A stretch of 58,091 bases of DNA. It comes from Pseudomonas viridiflava (GTDB taxonomy: Bacteria; Pseudomonadota; Gammaproteobacteria; Pseudomonadales; Pseudomonadaceae). Shown in pieces: positions 27,935-37,106 of this stretch. The DNA lies in NCBI RefSeq assembly GCF_900580865.1, contig NZ_UTBZ01000151.1, positions 1 to 58,091 on the forward strand. Reading direction: 5' to 3'. The position numbers were made by a program, and so were the translations under genes. Every line of letters begins with the position of its first letter. The stretch's first letter is position 1. The notes beneath the pieces are model-generated. The model ran no database searches and was not told the origin of the DNA. It saw nothing but the letters and a program-made list of their open reading frames with translations.

Positions 27935-28684
27935 ATGACGATTTCCAAGGATTCGTCAGCCGTGCAGCGAGGCAATTCCACGGACGGTTTTCAGCGTTCA
28001 ACGAGGCTTGTGCGCCGGATGTGTCTGGGGTGGCTGCTTGGCTGTGCGGCGGGCCACGCCATGGCCGACGCGGTGCCGGCGGACTTGCGCATGACGCTGC
28101 ACATTCCGGCACAGGATCTGGCCCGCGCGCTGGACCAGTATAGCCACGCCACTGGCGTTGCGGTGCTGGTCGACAGTCAGTTGAGTCGCGGTCGACGTTC
28201 GCTGGCGGTGGACGGTGAATACACCGCCGCCGATGCCCTGCGTCGGTTGTTGGGTGGCAGCGGTTTGATGGCGCGTTATGCCCGCGACGATGCATTTACG
28301 TTGCAAGTGGCGCAGGTCGAGGACGTGCCGGCGCCGCCACAAAAACAGACGCCGGAAAGCGTCGCCGTCAACCGCAGTTACGCGACGGCGGTGCAAGCGG
28401 CGATCGAACGCAACCTGTGCCGCTCGCCGCTGACCCGGCCGGGCAGTTATCGCGCGGTGTTGCAGGTCTGGGTCGGCCGCGATGGCTTGGTGCAGCACAA
28501 CCGGTTGGTCACTTCGACCGGAGATGTACGGCGCGACAACGCGCTGGTGGAAAGTTTTCGCAACCTCAAGATCGACCGGCCGACGCCCAGCGCCTTGCGT
28601 CAGCCGGTCACGTTGCTGTTGTTACCGGAGTCGTCAGGGAAACGCATGGAATGCACCAAATGGGAAGGAGTTTCCGGGGGATGA
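27935..28684 (+). CDS. STN-domain protein with TonB-like C-terminus
   Basis: 249 aa. A hydrophobic segment at about 29-45 acts as signal or anchor, then a secretin/TonB short N-terminal (STN) domain (about 50-110: LRMTLHIPAQDLARALDQYS ... GEYTAADALRRLLGGSGLMA), and a C-terminal region (about 130-235) similar to TonB C-terminal domains (YRAVLQVWVGRDGLVQHNRL). STN domains are normally the signalling plug extension of TonB-dependent receptors. Its stop overlaps the start of the sigma factor gene (ATGA at 28681-28684), so the three genes form a signalling operon. The start is uncertain because no good ribosome binding site is visible. Confidence 0.8.
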   Translation: MTISKDSSAVQRGNSTDGFQRSTRLVRRMCLGWLLGCAAGHAMADAVPADLRMTLHIPAQDLARALDQYSHATGVAVLVDSQLSRGRRSLAVDGEYTAADALRRLLGGSGLMARYARDDAFTLQVAQVEDVPAPPQKQTPESVAVNRSYATAVQAAIERNLCRSPLTRPGSYRAVLQVWVGRDGLVQHNRLVTSTGDVRRDNALVESFRNLKIDRPTPSALRQPVTLLLLPESSGKRMECTKWEGVSGG

Positions 28685-29232
28685 AAGACACCGGACAAGG
28701 TTCGATGGTCCAACTGTTCCTGACGTCCTACGAGGACTTTCGGGTGCGCCTGCGCAGGCGTCTCGGCTCGGAGGATCTGGCCAACGACGTGCTGCACGAA
28801 ACCTACCTGCGCGTCGACCGCATGGAGACGCCGCCGAACGTCCTGCGGCCGAATGCCTACCTCTATCGCATGGCCCTGAACATCGCCGCCGACCGCCGTC
28901 AGGCCGATGCGCGCCTGCTCACCGGCGAGGAAGTCGAGGAGCTGCTGCAAATCGGCGACGAAGCCCTCGACCCGGCGCGGGTGGTCGGTGGGCAGAAGGA
29001 AATCCAGTCGCTGCTCAGTGCGTTGTACGAGCTGCCCGCACGGCGCCGGAAGATCTTCATCGCGGCGCGTCTGGAAGAGGCGCCGCACCTGGAGATTTCT
29101 CAGCGCTTCGGCATTTCCACGCGCATGGTCGAGAAGGAAATCAAAGCTGCATTGGGCTTCTGCGCTGCGAAACTGGAAAGAAAAGTGTTTCAGCGGTTCG
29201 GTCGCGGGGCCGGAAAACCGTCTTCTGAATAG
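28681..29232 (+). CDS. ECF-type RNA polymerase sigma factor (FecI-like)
   Basis: 183 aa with region 2 (LANDVLHETYLRVDRME) and region 4 (ALYELPARRRKIFIAARLEE ... FGISTRMVEKEIKAAL). The combination with FecR downstream identifies it as an iron-starvation-type ECF sigma factor. The start at 28681 overlaps the upstream stop and has AGGAG 11 nt upstream. It is expected to direct transcription of a TonB-dependent receptor elsewhere in the genome. Confidence 0.9.
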   Translation: MKDTGQGSMVQLFLTSYEDFRVRLRRRLGSEDLANDVLHETYLRVDRMETPPNVLRPNAYLYRMALNIAADRRQADARLLTGEEVEELLQIGDEALDPARVVGGQKEIQSLLSALYELPARRRKIFIAARLEEAPHLEISQRFGISTRMVEKEIKAALGFCAAKLERKVFQRFGRGAGKPSSE

Positions 29233-29263
29233 TGCCCGATCAATTCGTTGAGAATCTGCGCGT

Positions 29264-30202
29264 TTGAACATCTTTCGACTGACATCTGCCGAGCCATCGG
29301 CGGCCGACAATCTGCACAGCGAAGCCCGCGACTGGCTGGTCCTGCTGACCTCCGGCCGCGCCACCGTGGCCGACGCCCGCGCCTTGCGCGAATGGTGCGC
29401 ACAGAGTGCCGAGCATGCCCGCGCGTTCGAAGAGGCCAAGCGGTTGTGGCACAACCTGCAACCTGCCGCGCAAGGCTTGCAGGGACCGCGCGGGTTTGGT
29501 CGACGTGCTTTTCTCGGTGGGGCGATTGCTGCGTCGGCGGCGTTTTTGCTGGTGCGCGGGACGATTCCCGGCGGCTTCGAAGGGCTGGGTGCTGACTACA
29601 TTACTGAGGTTGGCCAGCAGCGTCGTTTTGAACCGGCGCAGGGTGTGAGCCTGGAGCTGAATACTCAGACGCGGATCAATCAGCGTGCAGTGTCTGAGGG
29701 TGTGCAGGGTTTTGAGCTGGTCAGTGGTGAAGTTGAAGTGCAGACCGCGCGGTTGCCGCTGGCGATGCAGGCTGGGGGAGGGTGGTTGCGGGCCAGTCAG
29801 GGGCGTTTCAACCTGCGCAACACCGATCAGCAAGTTTGCGTGACTTGCCTTGATGGTGCGGTTGAAGTGGATGTTGAAGGTCGCAGCTTGCGTCTAGAGC
29901 CGGGCCAGCAAGTGACCTACGACGCGCGGCAAATCGGCAGCGTACAAAGTGTCGACACAGCCGCAGTAATGAACTGGCGCCAGCAAGTTTTGGTGTTCAA
30001 CGGCGCGACTCTCAGCCAGATGATCGACGAGATCAACCGCTACCGCCCCGGCATGTTGCTGCTGCTCAACCGCGAACTCGGCCAACGCCGGGTGCAGGCT
30101 CGCTTTAGCCTTGATCAGCTCGCCGGCGTTGCGCTGCTGATTCGGGATGCTTATGGCGTCAAATGCACTGAGCTGCCGGGTGGCGTCGTTGTTTTGAGCT
30201 AG
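29264..30202 (+). CDS. FecR-family anti-sigma / signal transducer
   Basis: 312 aa. A cytoplasmic DUF4880-type N-terminus (about 12-60: ARDWLVLLTSGRATVADARA, with the WC-x-x-SAEHARAFEE pattern), one membrane segment (about 84-100: FLGGAIAASAAFLLV), and a periplasmic FecR domain (about 110-210), followed by the C-terminal STN-like part. The only plausible start is TTG at 29264, 31 bp after the sigma factor. FecR proteins hold the sigma factor until an outer-membrane receptor signals. No receptor gene follows; a repeat-rich intergenic region does. Confidence 0.9.
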   Translation: MNIFRLTSAEPSAADNLHSEARDWLVLLTSGRATVADARALREWCAQSAEHARAFEEAKRLWHNLQPAAQGLQGPRGFGRRAFLGGAIAASAAFLLVRGTIPGGFEGLGADYITEVGQQRRFEPAQGVSLELNTQTRINQRAVSEGVQGFELVSGEVEVQTARLPLAMQAGGGWLRASQGRFNLRNTDQQVCVTCLDGAVEVDVEGRSLRLEPGQQVTYDARQIGSVQSVDTAAVMNWRQQVLVFNGATLSQMIDEINRYRPGMLLLLNRELGQRRVQARFSLDQLAGVALLIRDAYGVKCTELPGGVVVLS

Positions 30203-30224
30203 TGGGTTTGACCGTGTATATATC

Positions 30225-30535
30225 CGTTGCTGCGGTAACGGCCGCTTAGGGTTCCGCCCTTACGGCGGGTCACCTTTTCCAAACGCCGAAAAGGTAACCC
30301 AAAAGGCTTGCTCCTACGTGCGGCCCGCTCGCTGGGGCTCGGGGTTCCTTCGCTCCGGTATCCATCCGGGCGCATCGCCTACGGTTTGCTTCGCTGAACC
30401 TCCTCTCGATGCATTTGGCTGCGCCAAACGGTCGCTGCGCTCCCACCCCCGGATGAATCCCTCCACTCAGCCTTCCGACGTCGCCCGTGGATCAAGATCA
30501 AGAGCTGCCGCCGAGCTAACGCTCATCCTGTTGAG
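30225..30535. repeat. Conserved Pseudomonas intergenic repeat (~310 bp)
   Basis: A block beginning near GGTTCCGCCCTTACGGCGGG and running through GCTCGCTGGGGCTCGGGGTT to GGATGAATCCCTCCACTCAG. I recognise it from memory as a multi-copy intergenic sequence of Pseudomonas genomes that is often wrongly called as short genes (the discontinued DUF1534-type calls). It contains hairpins (GGGTTCCGCCCTTACGGCGG; CCTTTTCC ... GGAAAAGG-type) but no credible ORF. No gene is present between 30203 and 30889. Confidence 0.6.
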
Positions 30536-30575
30536 TGGGGCGGCTTTGCCGCTTGGGTTGTACGCAAATTTAAAA

Positions 30576-30820
30576 CTGTGGGAGCGACCCTGCTCGCGAA
30601 GGCGGCCTCACAGCCGACCAATCCCCAACTGACTCCACCCATTCCCACTGTGGGAGCGAGCCTGCTCGCGAAGGCGGCCTGCCAACCAACCAATCCCCCA
30701 CTGACCTCACCCAATCCCTGTAGGAGCGAGCCTGCTCGCGATGACGGCCTAACAGCTAACCAATCCCCAACTGCCTGCCCCGAATACCTGCGGGAGCTGG
30801 CTTGCCAGCGATGGCGGCCA
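30576..30820. repeat. Tandem array of four REP units, ~71-bp period
   Basis: REP units begin at about 30576, 30649, 30719 and 30787, all in the same orientation. The spacers are also similar to each other (each contains a form of ACCAATCCCCAACTG). So whole units of REP plus spacer were duplicated, not single REPs inserted. The fourth unit is divergent (GGGAGCTGGCTTGCCAGCGA). Confidence 0.85.
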
Positions 30821-30889
30821 GCCAGCCAGCCCATCTCTCTTGGGGGCTGTCGTCATTCAGCGTGATGGACGCGGCCTTCGATAATCTGG

Positions 30890-31810
30890 TCAGGAGGACA
30901 GGTTAGCCCGAAACAGATCTACCAGCTCTCGAAGACCTGGCGGCATTTGTCGACGTCCAGGGTAGTAAATATAAAATGCGGGTTCGATGGGAGCCCAGTC
31001 CGGGAGCACAATTTGTAGCTCGCCGCGAGCGAGGTAAGCACTGACACGTTCTTCGAGGCAGTAGGTGATGCCTCGATCGGCTAGTGCCATCTCAATTCCG
31101 AAAGTGGTTTCGTTCACGCATAGCTGTCCAGGAACATCGACGGCCTGATGGTCGCCATCCTTTGCAAAATCCCACCGGTAGATGACACCGTTACCCGTTC
31201 GAATCTGGATGCAGTTGTGGTTCTTCAAGTCCTCGGGAATCACGATACGAGCATTAGCGTTCAGGTATCTAGGCGAGGCCACCGCTACCCATCGCAACTC
31301 TTCGCTAAGTCGCACGGCAATGTAGTCTTCGGGAATCGTGTTGCCGAAACGGATGCCGGCGTCGAAGCCTGCCGAAACGATGTCCACCATCCTGTCGTCA
31401 ACTGCGACTTCTACTGAGACCTCAGGATAGGCCTCCAGAAATAACGGAAGAAACTTCGTGAACAGTAGGCGTGCGCCGTCAGCCAAGACGTTGAGCCGAA
31501 GTCGGCCGGAAGGTCTGTCTCTGTGGCGATCCAGCGCTGCCAGAGCGCCGCTTATCTCGGTAAAACCCACGGTCAATCGCTTTGCAAGCGCGGCTCCTGC
31601 GTCGGTTGGAGACACCGTCCTGCTCGTCCGATTCAGCAGCCGAACGCCGAGCCGACTTTCCAGATTGCGGATGGCATGACTCAGCGCTGAGGTCGTGATA
31701 CCGAGTTCGACCGCCGCATGGGTAAAGCTTCGCATCCTTTCAACGGCGAGAAAGGAATTCAGATCGGCGAGGTCTGCACGAGAAAGCCGTGCGGTAGGCA
31801 GTACAGGCAT
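30890..31810 (-). CDS. LysR-family transcriptional regulator
   Basis: 306 aa. N-terminal winged helix (about 10-70: LNSFLAVERMRSFTHAAVEL, then GITTSALSHAIRNLESRLGV) and a C-terminal periplasmic-binding-like effector domain (about 95-300). The gene is divergent from the metallophosphoesterase/SDR/MFS operon, the classical arrangement in which a LysR protein controls the neighbouring operon. Base composition is slightly lower in GC than the surrounding core genes. The effector is unknown. Confidence 0.93.
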   Translation of the reverse strand: MPVLPTARLSRADLADLNSFLAVERMRSFTHAAVELGITTSALSHAIRNLESRLGVRLLNRTSRTVSPTDAGAALAKRLTVGFTEISGALAALDRHRDRPSGRLRLNVLADGARLLFTKFLPLFLEAYPEVSVEVAVDDRMVDIVSAGFDAGIRFGNTIPEDYIAVRLSEELRWVAVASPRYLNANARIVIPEDLKNHNCIQIRTGNGVIYRWDFAKDGDHQAVDVPGQLCVNETTFGIEMALADRGITYCLEERVSAYLARGELQIVLPDWAPIEPAFYIYYPGRRQMPPGLRELVDLFRANLSS

Positions 31811-31938
31811 GACGTATCCATGGTTGAGCTGAATTCAAAGGCTGATGCAATCTCGCTAATCAATTGCGCGATTCATCTCGGTTACTATTAATTTCACTCA
31901 ACGATCGCTTCGTCAACCCTAAGGGTGGTGTCCGTACT

Positions 31939-33099
31939 GTGTTCCATATCTACCTGACCGTTGCTTACCTCTATGTTCTTTGGCGCTTCATCGTCCCGCT
32001 ACCTGTCGGTCGTGGTTGGCGTGCGCTGTTGGCGGTAGGGCTGCTCATCATTTCGAAGTACCACCTTATTCTCATCGCCGTTTACGGAACGATGTTTTCC
32101 CCTGAGGTGCCTCGTGCAGCGGTCTTGGTTGCAGGCTGGCTGTTCTGTGCGTTTGTACTGGTGATGGTGCTGACGCTGGTCACCGATTTGATCTGTGCAG
32201 CCCTTGCGATCAGGCGCACGGTGGTTATGAAAGACGTGTTTGATGGACGACTCCGTTCCGCAATCGCACTAGCAGCGCTGCTGCTTTCAGCCGTGGGTGT
32301 TTATCAAGCAGTGCAGGTGCCTGGCGTTCATCGCGTTGAAGTAACGGTGCAGCACCTGCCTCGATCACTGGATGGCTTACGGATCGTCCAGTTGACTGAC
32401 TTGCACATCAGCCGCCTGTTCCAGGCTGATTGGGTTGAAGGAGTCGTGTCTCGCGCCAATGCACTGAATGCCAATGCCATTCTGATCACCGGTGATCTCA
32501 TAGACGGCACCGTCGAAGCTCGTAAGAACGACGTCGCACCGCTGAGCAAGCTCACTGCTCCACTGGGTGTAATTGCCATTCCTGGCAACCACGAATACTA
32601 CTTCGACGCAGACCAATGGATCGCGGAGTTCAAGCGTTTGGGCATGCAGGTTCTGGTGAATGAGCACGTCATCCTGCGTAAAGGCGCAGACCAGTTAATC
32701 GTCGCAGGCGTAACTGACGAGGCTGCTCCAGCTTATGGCCATAAAGGCCCGGACTTGGCTGAAGCCCTCGCCGGCGCTCCAAAAGATGTGCCCACGATTC
32801 TTCTAAAACATCGCCCCCAAGGTGCACCGGATTCGGCGGCTGCTAGCGTCGGTTTGCAACTGTCCGGACACACCCATGGGGGCATGATCACCGGCTTGGA
32901 CTTGGTAGCCGGATATGCCAATCAGGGTTTTATCTCCGGCCATTATGACGTCGGCAAGATGAGGCTTTACGTCAGCAATGGCACTGCCTTGTGGAACGGT
33001 TTTCCAATCCGCCTCGGTGTGCCTGCCGAAATTACTGAGATTGTCCTGCGGGCCAGTCCGACGCTTAACGAACATCCAGTCAGGAGAACATTCTTGTGA
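31939..33099 (+). CDS. Membrane-anchored metallophosphoesterase
   Basis: 386 aa from GTG at 31939, chosen because homologues begin MFH-x-YLT; the frame is open back to a TTG at 31864. Four hydrophobic segments fill about residues 3-135. Then comes a calcineurin-like domain with all motifs: LTDLHIS (D, H), GDLIDG (D), GNHEYY (N, H), LKHRP (H) and SGHTHGG (H, H). This binds two metal ions and cleaves phosphoesters on the periplasmic side. First gene of an operon; it overlaps the SDR gene by 4 bp. A divergent LysR gene is the likely regulator. Confidence 0.88.
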   Translation: MFHIYLTVAYLYVLWRFIVPLPVGRGWRALLAVGLLIISKYHLILIAVYGTMFSPEVPRAAVLVAGWLFCAFVLVMVLTLVTDLICAALAIRRTVVMKDVFDGRLRSAIALAALLLSAVGVYQAVQVPGVHRVEVTVQHLPRSLDGLRIVQLTDLHISRLFQADWVEGVVSRANALNANAILITGDLIDGTVEARKNDVAPLSKLTAPLGVIAIPGNHEYYFDADQWIAEFKRLGMQVLVNEHVILRKGADQLIVAGVTDEAAPAYGHKGPDLAEALAGAPKDVPTILLKHRPQGAPDSAAASVGLQLSGHTHGGMITGLDLVAGYANQGFISGHYDVGKMRLYVSNGTALWNGFPIRLGVPAEITEIVLRASPTLNEHPVRRTFL

Positions 33100-33956
33100 A
33101 TCATCCAGCCATTCGTAGCGGTGCCGTTGCGGTCATTACCGGGGCTGCAGTTGGCATTGGTTACGCCATTGCGCGGCGGGTTGCCAGCGAGGGAATGAAC
33201 GTCGTTCTTTTTGATCGCGATGCGTCTGCATTGGACGTTGCGATCAAGACATTACGCAATCAATTTCCTGACGTGAACCTGCTGTTGATCAAGGGCGATG
33301 TCACGTCCGAAAGCGATCTTCACCATCTCTACGAAAGGTCATGTGAATTCGGTGAAGTATCCCTACTGGTGAATAACGCAGCCATCAACACGGGGGCGAG
33401 GCCATGGGAAGGCCTGGCCCAATGGCGAACGTTGATGGAAATCAATTTCTGGAGTGTGTTGACGCTACAGCAGCTTTTCGTAGATACGATGTTTTCCCAA
33501 AGCGGCGCAGCCGCCATCGTCAACCTTGGCTCGAAGGAAGGCATCACTACTCGTCCTGGAAACGCGGCGTACTCGCTTTCAAAAGCTGCGGTCAAAGTCC
33601 TTACCGAGCAGTTAGCCCATGAGCTACGCGAGAAGGTGGGTGACCGTGTAACCGCTCACCTTCTGATACCTGGATACACGTTCACACCTATGAATTTCCC
33701 AGGTATGACCCGTGATACGAAAAAGCCGGACAGTCCATGGACAGCCGATCAAGTCGCAGATCGCATGGTCGAGAAAATGGCTGAGGGCGACTTCTATATT
33801 TTCTGTGAAGACAACGAAGCCAGCTGGGAACTGGATCAGTGCCGCATGCAGTGGGCAGCAGATGACATGATCCAGAACCGTCCAGCGCTTTCTCGCTGGC
33901 ACGAAGATTACGCAGATGAATTCACCGATTACATCGCGGATATCGTCCACAAGTAG
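33096..33956 (+). CDS. Short-chain dehydrogenase/reductase (SDR)
   Basis: 286 aa. Rossmann NAD(P)-binding motif TGAAVGIG (about 16-23), NNAA (about 92-95), catalytic Ser in IVNLGSKEG, and YSLSK (Tyr-x-x-x-Lys) make a complete classical SDR. The C-terminal extension of about 40 residues with acidic and aromatic residues is longer than in the minimal family. It overlaps the metallophosphoesterase gene by 4 bp (ATGA-type), so it is co-translated. Substrate unknown. Confidence 0.92.
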   Translation: MNHPAIRSGAVAVITGAAVGIGYAIARRVASEGMNVVLFDRDASALDVAIKTLRNQFPDVNLLLIKGDVTSESDLHHLYERSCEFGEVSLLVNNAAINTGARPWEGLAQWRTLMEINFWSVLTLQQLFVDTMFSQSGAAAIVNLGSKEGITTRPGNAAYSLSKAAVKVLTEQLAHELREKVGDRVTAHLLIPGYTFTPMNFPGMTRDTKKPDSPWTADQVADRMVEKMAEGDFYIFCEDNEASWELDQCRMQWAADDMIQNRPALSRWHEDYADEFTDYIADIVHK

Positions 33957-34067
33957 GCCGGCGACTACGACCCGGTAAGCCCATTCTTGGCACCTCATCC
34001 AGACAGGTGCCACTGCGTTGCATTTTTAAAGCGTGCCTTCGGTATCGCTTCATCGGAGGCATTGTTC

Positions 34068-35309
34068 ATGACAAGTCAATCCAGTATCGATACGAGCACT
34101 TCACAATCCCGTCCGGCCATTGACGTCCCACACGGCACAGGCACGGCCATCGCCATACTTGGCCTCGGCGGCCTATTCATCGGTACGGGTGAGTTTGCGT
34201 CCATGAGTTTGCTTCCCGGTCTGGCGTCGAGCACGCACGTTTCCATACCGGTTGCAGGCGGTTACATCACGGCCTACGCCCTTGGCGTTGTGGTCGGCGC
34301 GCCGCTCATTGCGATCCTCGCCGCACGCTGCCCTCGCAAGGCTCTATTGATCGCATTACTTGCGCTTTTTGCGATTGGATATGGGGCAAGCGCCGTCGCC
34401 TGGAATCATGCAACTTTGCTAGGTGCGCGTTTCCTGGCCGGTCTGCCGCATGGCGCTTACTACGGTGTCGCCTGCCTGGTTGCCGCGACCATGGTCGCTG
34501 AAAATCGAAAAGCTCAAGCTGCCGGCTATGTTATGGCGGGATTGGCGGCGGCCAATGTCGTAGGTGTTCCAACTGCCACGTGGATCGGTCAGCTCTTCGG
34601 ATGGCGGGGCGCGTTTGCGCTGCTCGCTGCGGGTGGAGCCATTGCCATCGTTCTGTTTTGGATATTTATCCCGACCCTCCCCCGCGACGAGTCTGCGAGT
34701 CCGAAATCCGAACTCGCTGGTCTCAAAAAGCCTCAGCTTTGGCTAACGCTGGCTACAGCTTCAATCGGTTTCGGCGGGATGTTTTCGGTGTATAGCTACA
34801 TTACCCCGACCTTGACTGAAGTGACTGGTTTTACATCCGGCCAGGTGCCAATGGTCTTGGCGGTCTGGGGCATAGGCATGATTGTTGGCAACCTGATTGG
34901 CGGCTGGCTGGCTGACCGCGCGCTGGTTCCTGCGATCTTCTACATCATGATCTGGAACGCGGTGTTCCTGGCGGGCTTCTCCGTTTTCGCATCCTCTGGG
35001 ATCGGCACTCTGGCTGTACTGTTTTTAATCGGATGCGGCTTCGCACTGGTACCCGCACTCCAGGTACGTCTGATGAATGTTGCCGGTGAAGCTCAAACAC
35101 TTGCCGCGGCCCTCAACCACAGCGCATTCAACATATCCAACGCGGTCGGTGCCTCGCTTGGTGGCCTCGCCATTGCCGGCGGACTCGGCTGGGCATCAAC
35201 GGGCTGGGTTGGCGCAGGCCTGGCCGTTCTCGGCATCATGTTTTTCGCTGTTTCGATTGGTGTTGAAAAGCGTTCCATGGCGACCAGAGCTGCAACATCG
35301 TCAACGTGA
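34068..35309 (+). CDS. Major facilitator superfamily transporter (DHA1-like)
   Basis: 413 aa starting at ATG 34068 with GGAGG 8 nt upstream; the longer frame from 33987 has no such support. Twelve hydrophobic segments can be counted. The region after TM2 (AARCPRKALLIALLALFAIG) and the TM5 motif (YVMAGLAAANVVGVPTATWI) resemble drug-efflux and AraJ-type sugar-efflux permeases. It lies 111 bp after the SDR gene and is probably the last gene of the LysR-controlled operon. Confidence 0.9.
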   Translation: MTSQSSIDTSTSQSRPAIDVPHGTGTAIAILGLGGLFIGTGEFASMSLLPGLASSTHVSIPVAGGYITAYALGVVVGAPLIAILAARCPRKALLIALLALFAIGYGASAVAWNHATLLGARFLAGLPHGAYYGVACLVAATMVAENRKAQAAGYVMAGLAAANVVGVPTATWIGQLFGWRGAFALLAAGGAIAIVLFWIFIPTLPRDESASPKSELAGLKKPQLWLTLATASIGFGGMFSVYSYITPTLTEVTGFTSGQVPMVLAVWGIGMIVGNLIGGWLADRALVPAIFYIMIWNAVFLAGFSVFASSGIGTLAVLFLIGCGFALVPALQVRLMNVAGEAQTLAAALNHSAFNISNAVGASLGGLAIAGGLGWASTGWVGAGLAVLGIMFFAVSIGVEKRSMATRAATSST

Positions 35310-35415
35310 AGGCCGGATCTTATGCGGTGAGTCCATTGCGTCGAGCCATCGTCCGAACAGGAGATTGATTCACGGTAAAGCCACAGATGACCATTCAACT
35401 ATCTGACGCACAGCG

Positions 35416-35448
35416 AACTGGTTTACCAGCGATGGCGGCCTGACAGCC
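35416..35448. repeat. Single degenerate REP unit
   Basis: GAACTGGTTTACCAGCGATGGCGGCC, a diverged member of the GGGAGC...GCGATGGCGGCC family, between the MFS gene and gspJ. Confidence 0.55.
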
Positions 35449-35504
35449 GGGCAGTTTGTCCTGATGAGCACAGACCTCGTTGAAGTTGCCGTAGGCGGAA
35501 CGGC

Positions 35505-36113
35505 TCAATTAAGTGGGCCAATCACCTGCCGATATTTCTCCACCCCCTGTGGCGTCTGCCGAGTCAACCGAATCTCCAGCCCTTGTGGATCCTCCTGCCG
35601 GTTGCCGCTCAGTTGTCGCCAGCCTTTATCGATTTCCCAAACGCGTACTTGCGCATCGCTGACTTCGTTCAACACCGCCACCCCAGCCGTTGGCGCAGGC
35701 AGTGGATATCGACTGCGCGCCGGGGCCACCGCGCGGTACAAGGTGTCGCCCTTGAGCCACCAGCGCACCCGCTGCAAAGCCCCCGGCTGATCCGCCGCCG
35801 TACGAATAATGTCCAGCCGAAAACCCTTACTGTCGCTACTGCGCACAGTCAGAGCGGGCGGGGCGCTCGGCGGTTCATCATCCACCCCAACCTTCTTCGG
35901 CTCGGTCAACTCAACCCCCGCGCGCATCTCCACATCCCGCTGCAACTGATTCAGCGCCCGCAACAAACCGTCACTCTGCTCACTGCTCGCCTGCAAATGA
36001 CTGTCCGCCCGCGTCACACTGTCCAGCCCCCGCCAGGCAATCAGACTCACCACCGCCATCAACAAAATCGCGACCATCACCTCAATCAACGTAAACCCTT
36101 GCTGGCGCTTCAT
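35505..36113 (-). CDS. gspJ: Type II secretion minor pseudopilin GspJ
   Basis: 202 aa. Type IV prepilin leader and cleavage site MKRQQG-FTLIEVMVAILLM (cleavage after Gly6, Phe+1, Glu+5), followed by the hydrophobic helix. Length and the long C-terminal domain fit GspJ (HxcW-like), part of the pseudopilus tip with GspI and GspK. It overlaps gspH by 4 bp on the same strand. A prepilin peptidase is not in the window. Confidence 0.88.
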   Translation of the reverse strand: MKRQQGFTLIEVMVAILLMAVVSLIAWRGLDSVTRADSHLQASSEQSDGLLRALNQLQRDVEMRAGVELTEPKKVGVDDEPPSAPPALTVRSSDSKGFRLDIIRTAADQPGALQRVRWWLKGDTLYRAVAPARSRYPLPAPTAGVAVLNEVSDAQVRVWEIDKGWRQLSGNRQEDPQGLEIRLTRQTPQGVEKYRQVIGPLN

Positions 36114-36556
36114 TGCAAACTGATCCTTCCACTGCCATCACGCAGCACACTCAAGCGATTCAACCCATCCGACAACGTCAATTGCAGCGGCGGATTGATC
36201 CACTCAGCGTTCAGCACAACCCTCTGTTTCGGCTCCACCCGCACCTCCATCTTCGGACTCTGCCAGGCACGCGGCCGCAACTGCGGATCCTGCGCGAAAT
36301 GATCAAACCCCTTGCCACTGTCACTGCGCCGACTAAAGCGAAACCCCTTGGCATCACTCACCCACACAATCGGCCGGCCATCCGCCCGCGCCTCCGCCTG
36401 CGCGACCTGCAGCAACTGCGCCACACGCTCGGCGTCCTTGCGCAGCAACTGCAGCGGATCGGGCTTGATACTCAGGCTGATCGCCGCACTGGCGATGCCG
36501 ATGATCACCAGCACCACCATCAACTCGATCAGCGTAAAACCCTCTTGCCTGTTCAT
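36110..36556 (-). CDS. gspH: Type II secretion minor pseudopilin GspH
   Basis: 148 aa from the ATG at 36556 (AGGAG 7 nt upstream), which puts the cleavage motif at residues 1-6: MNRQEG-FTLIELMVVLVIIG. The longer frame to 36601 lacks a ribosome site. GspH/HxcU-like by size and by the LSVLRDGSGRI-type C-terminus. First gene of the gspH-gspJ unit, divergent from gspC with a 118-bp shared promoter region. Confidence 0.85.
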   Translation of the reverse strand: MNRQEGFTLIELMVVLVIIGIASAAISLSIKPDPLQLLRKDAERVAQLLQVAQAEARADGRPIVWVSDAKGFRFSRRSDSGKGFDHFAQDPQLRPRAWQSPKMEVRVEPKQRVVLNAEWINPPLQLTLSDGLNRLSVLRDGSGRISLQ

Positions 36557-36674
36557 CGCGCGCGCTCCTTTGCGTCCTGCGCCATCGTGCACGGCCAACA
36601 TGTAAGGCGTGTGAAATAAAACGGAGAGAATTGCCGCGTAGGCTGACAGCAGGGATAAAAAGGAGATTCAACCC

Positions 36675-37106
36675 ATGACCTTCACCGCACGCATTTCCCC
36701 ACCCCAAATGGTCCAGGCCCTCGCACTGCTCGCAGCGCTGGTCGGCGTAGCGACGTGGTCGTCGCTGCTGCTGACCACTGCCGAATCCCACACCCCGGCA
36801 GCGGCCCCGCAATTGCTGGCGGCGCGCAGTGATAGCCCGGCGTTGCAGTGGTTTTCCAATCAAACGGCGCCGATGGACATCAAGGTGAGCGGGGTGATGG
36901 CGGGGAGTCGGGGGGCGGTGGCGATACTGAGCTTGAACGATGGGCCGCCGAGGAGTTTTTTGCAGGGGGAGAAGGTGGGGCCTGGGGTGAAGTTGGTGGC
37001 GGTGGAGGGGGATGGGGTGGTGATTGAGCAGGGTGGGGAGAGGGTGCGGTTGGGGGTGGAGAGGTTGGTGGACGGGGTGGTTTTGCCTAGGTTGATCAGG
37101 CCGTGA
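36675..37106 (+). CDS. gspC: Type II secretion inner-membrane protein GspC (HxcP-like)
   Basis: 143 aa with AAGGAG upstream of the ATG. A cytoplasmic N-terminus, one membrane helix (about 11-32: MVQALALLAALVGVATWSSL) and a periplasmic HR domain (about 70-140: IKVSGVMAGSRGAVAILSLN ... GERVRLGVERL). It has no PDZ or coiled-coil C-terminus, so it is a short GspC as in Hxc systems. It connects the inner-membrane platform with the secretin. Downstream the expected gspI neighbour is replaced by a ~13-kb island. Confidence 0.83.
   Translation: MTFTARISPPQMVQALALLAALVGVATWSSLLLTTAESHTPAAAPQLLAARSDSPALQWFSNQTAPMDIKVSGVMAGSRGAVAILSLNDGPPRSFLQGEKVGPGVKLVAVEGDGVVIEQGGERVRLGVERLVDGVVLPRLIRP

Noticed and set aside
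30576..30820. CRISPR-like array
   Set aside because: Repeats are REP palindromes and the spacers are similar to each other; no cas genes and no unique spacers.
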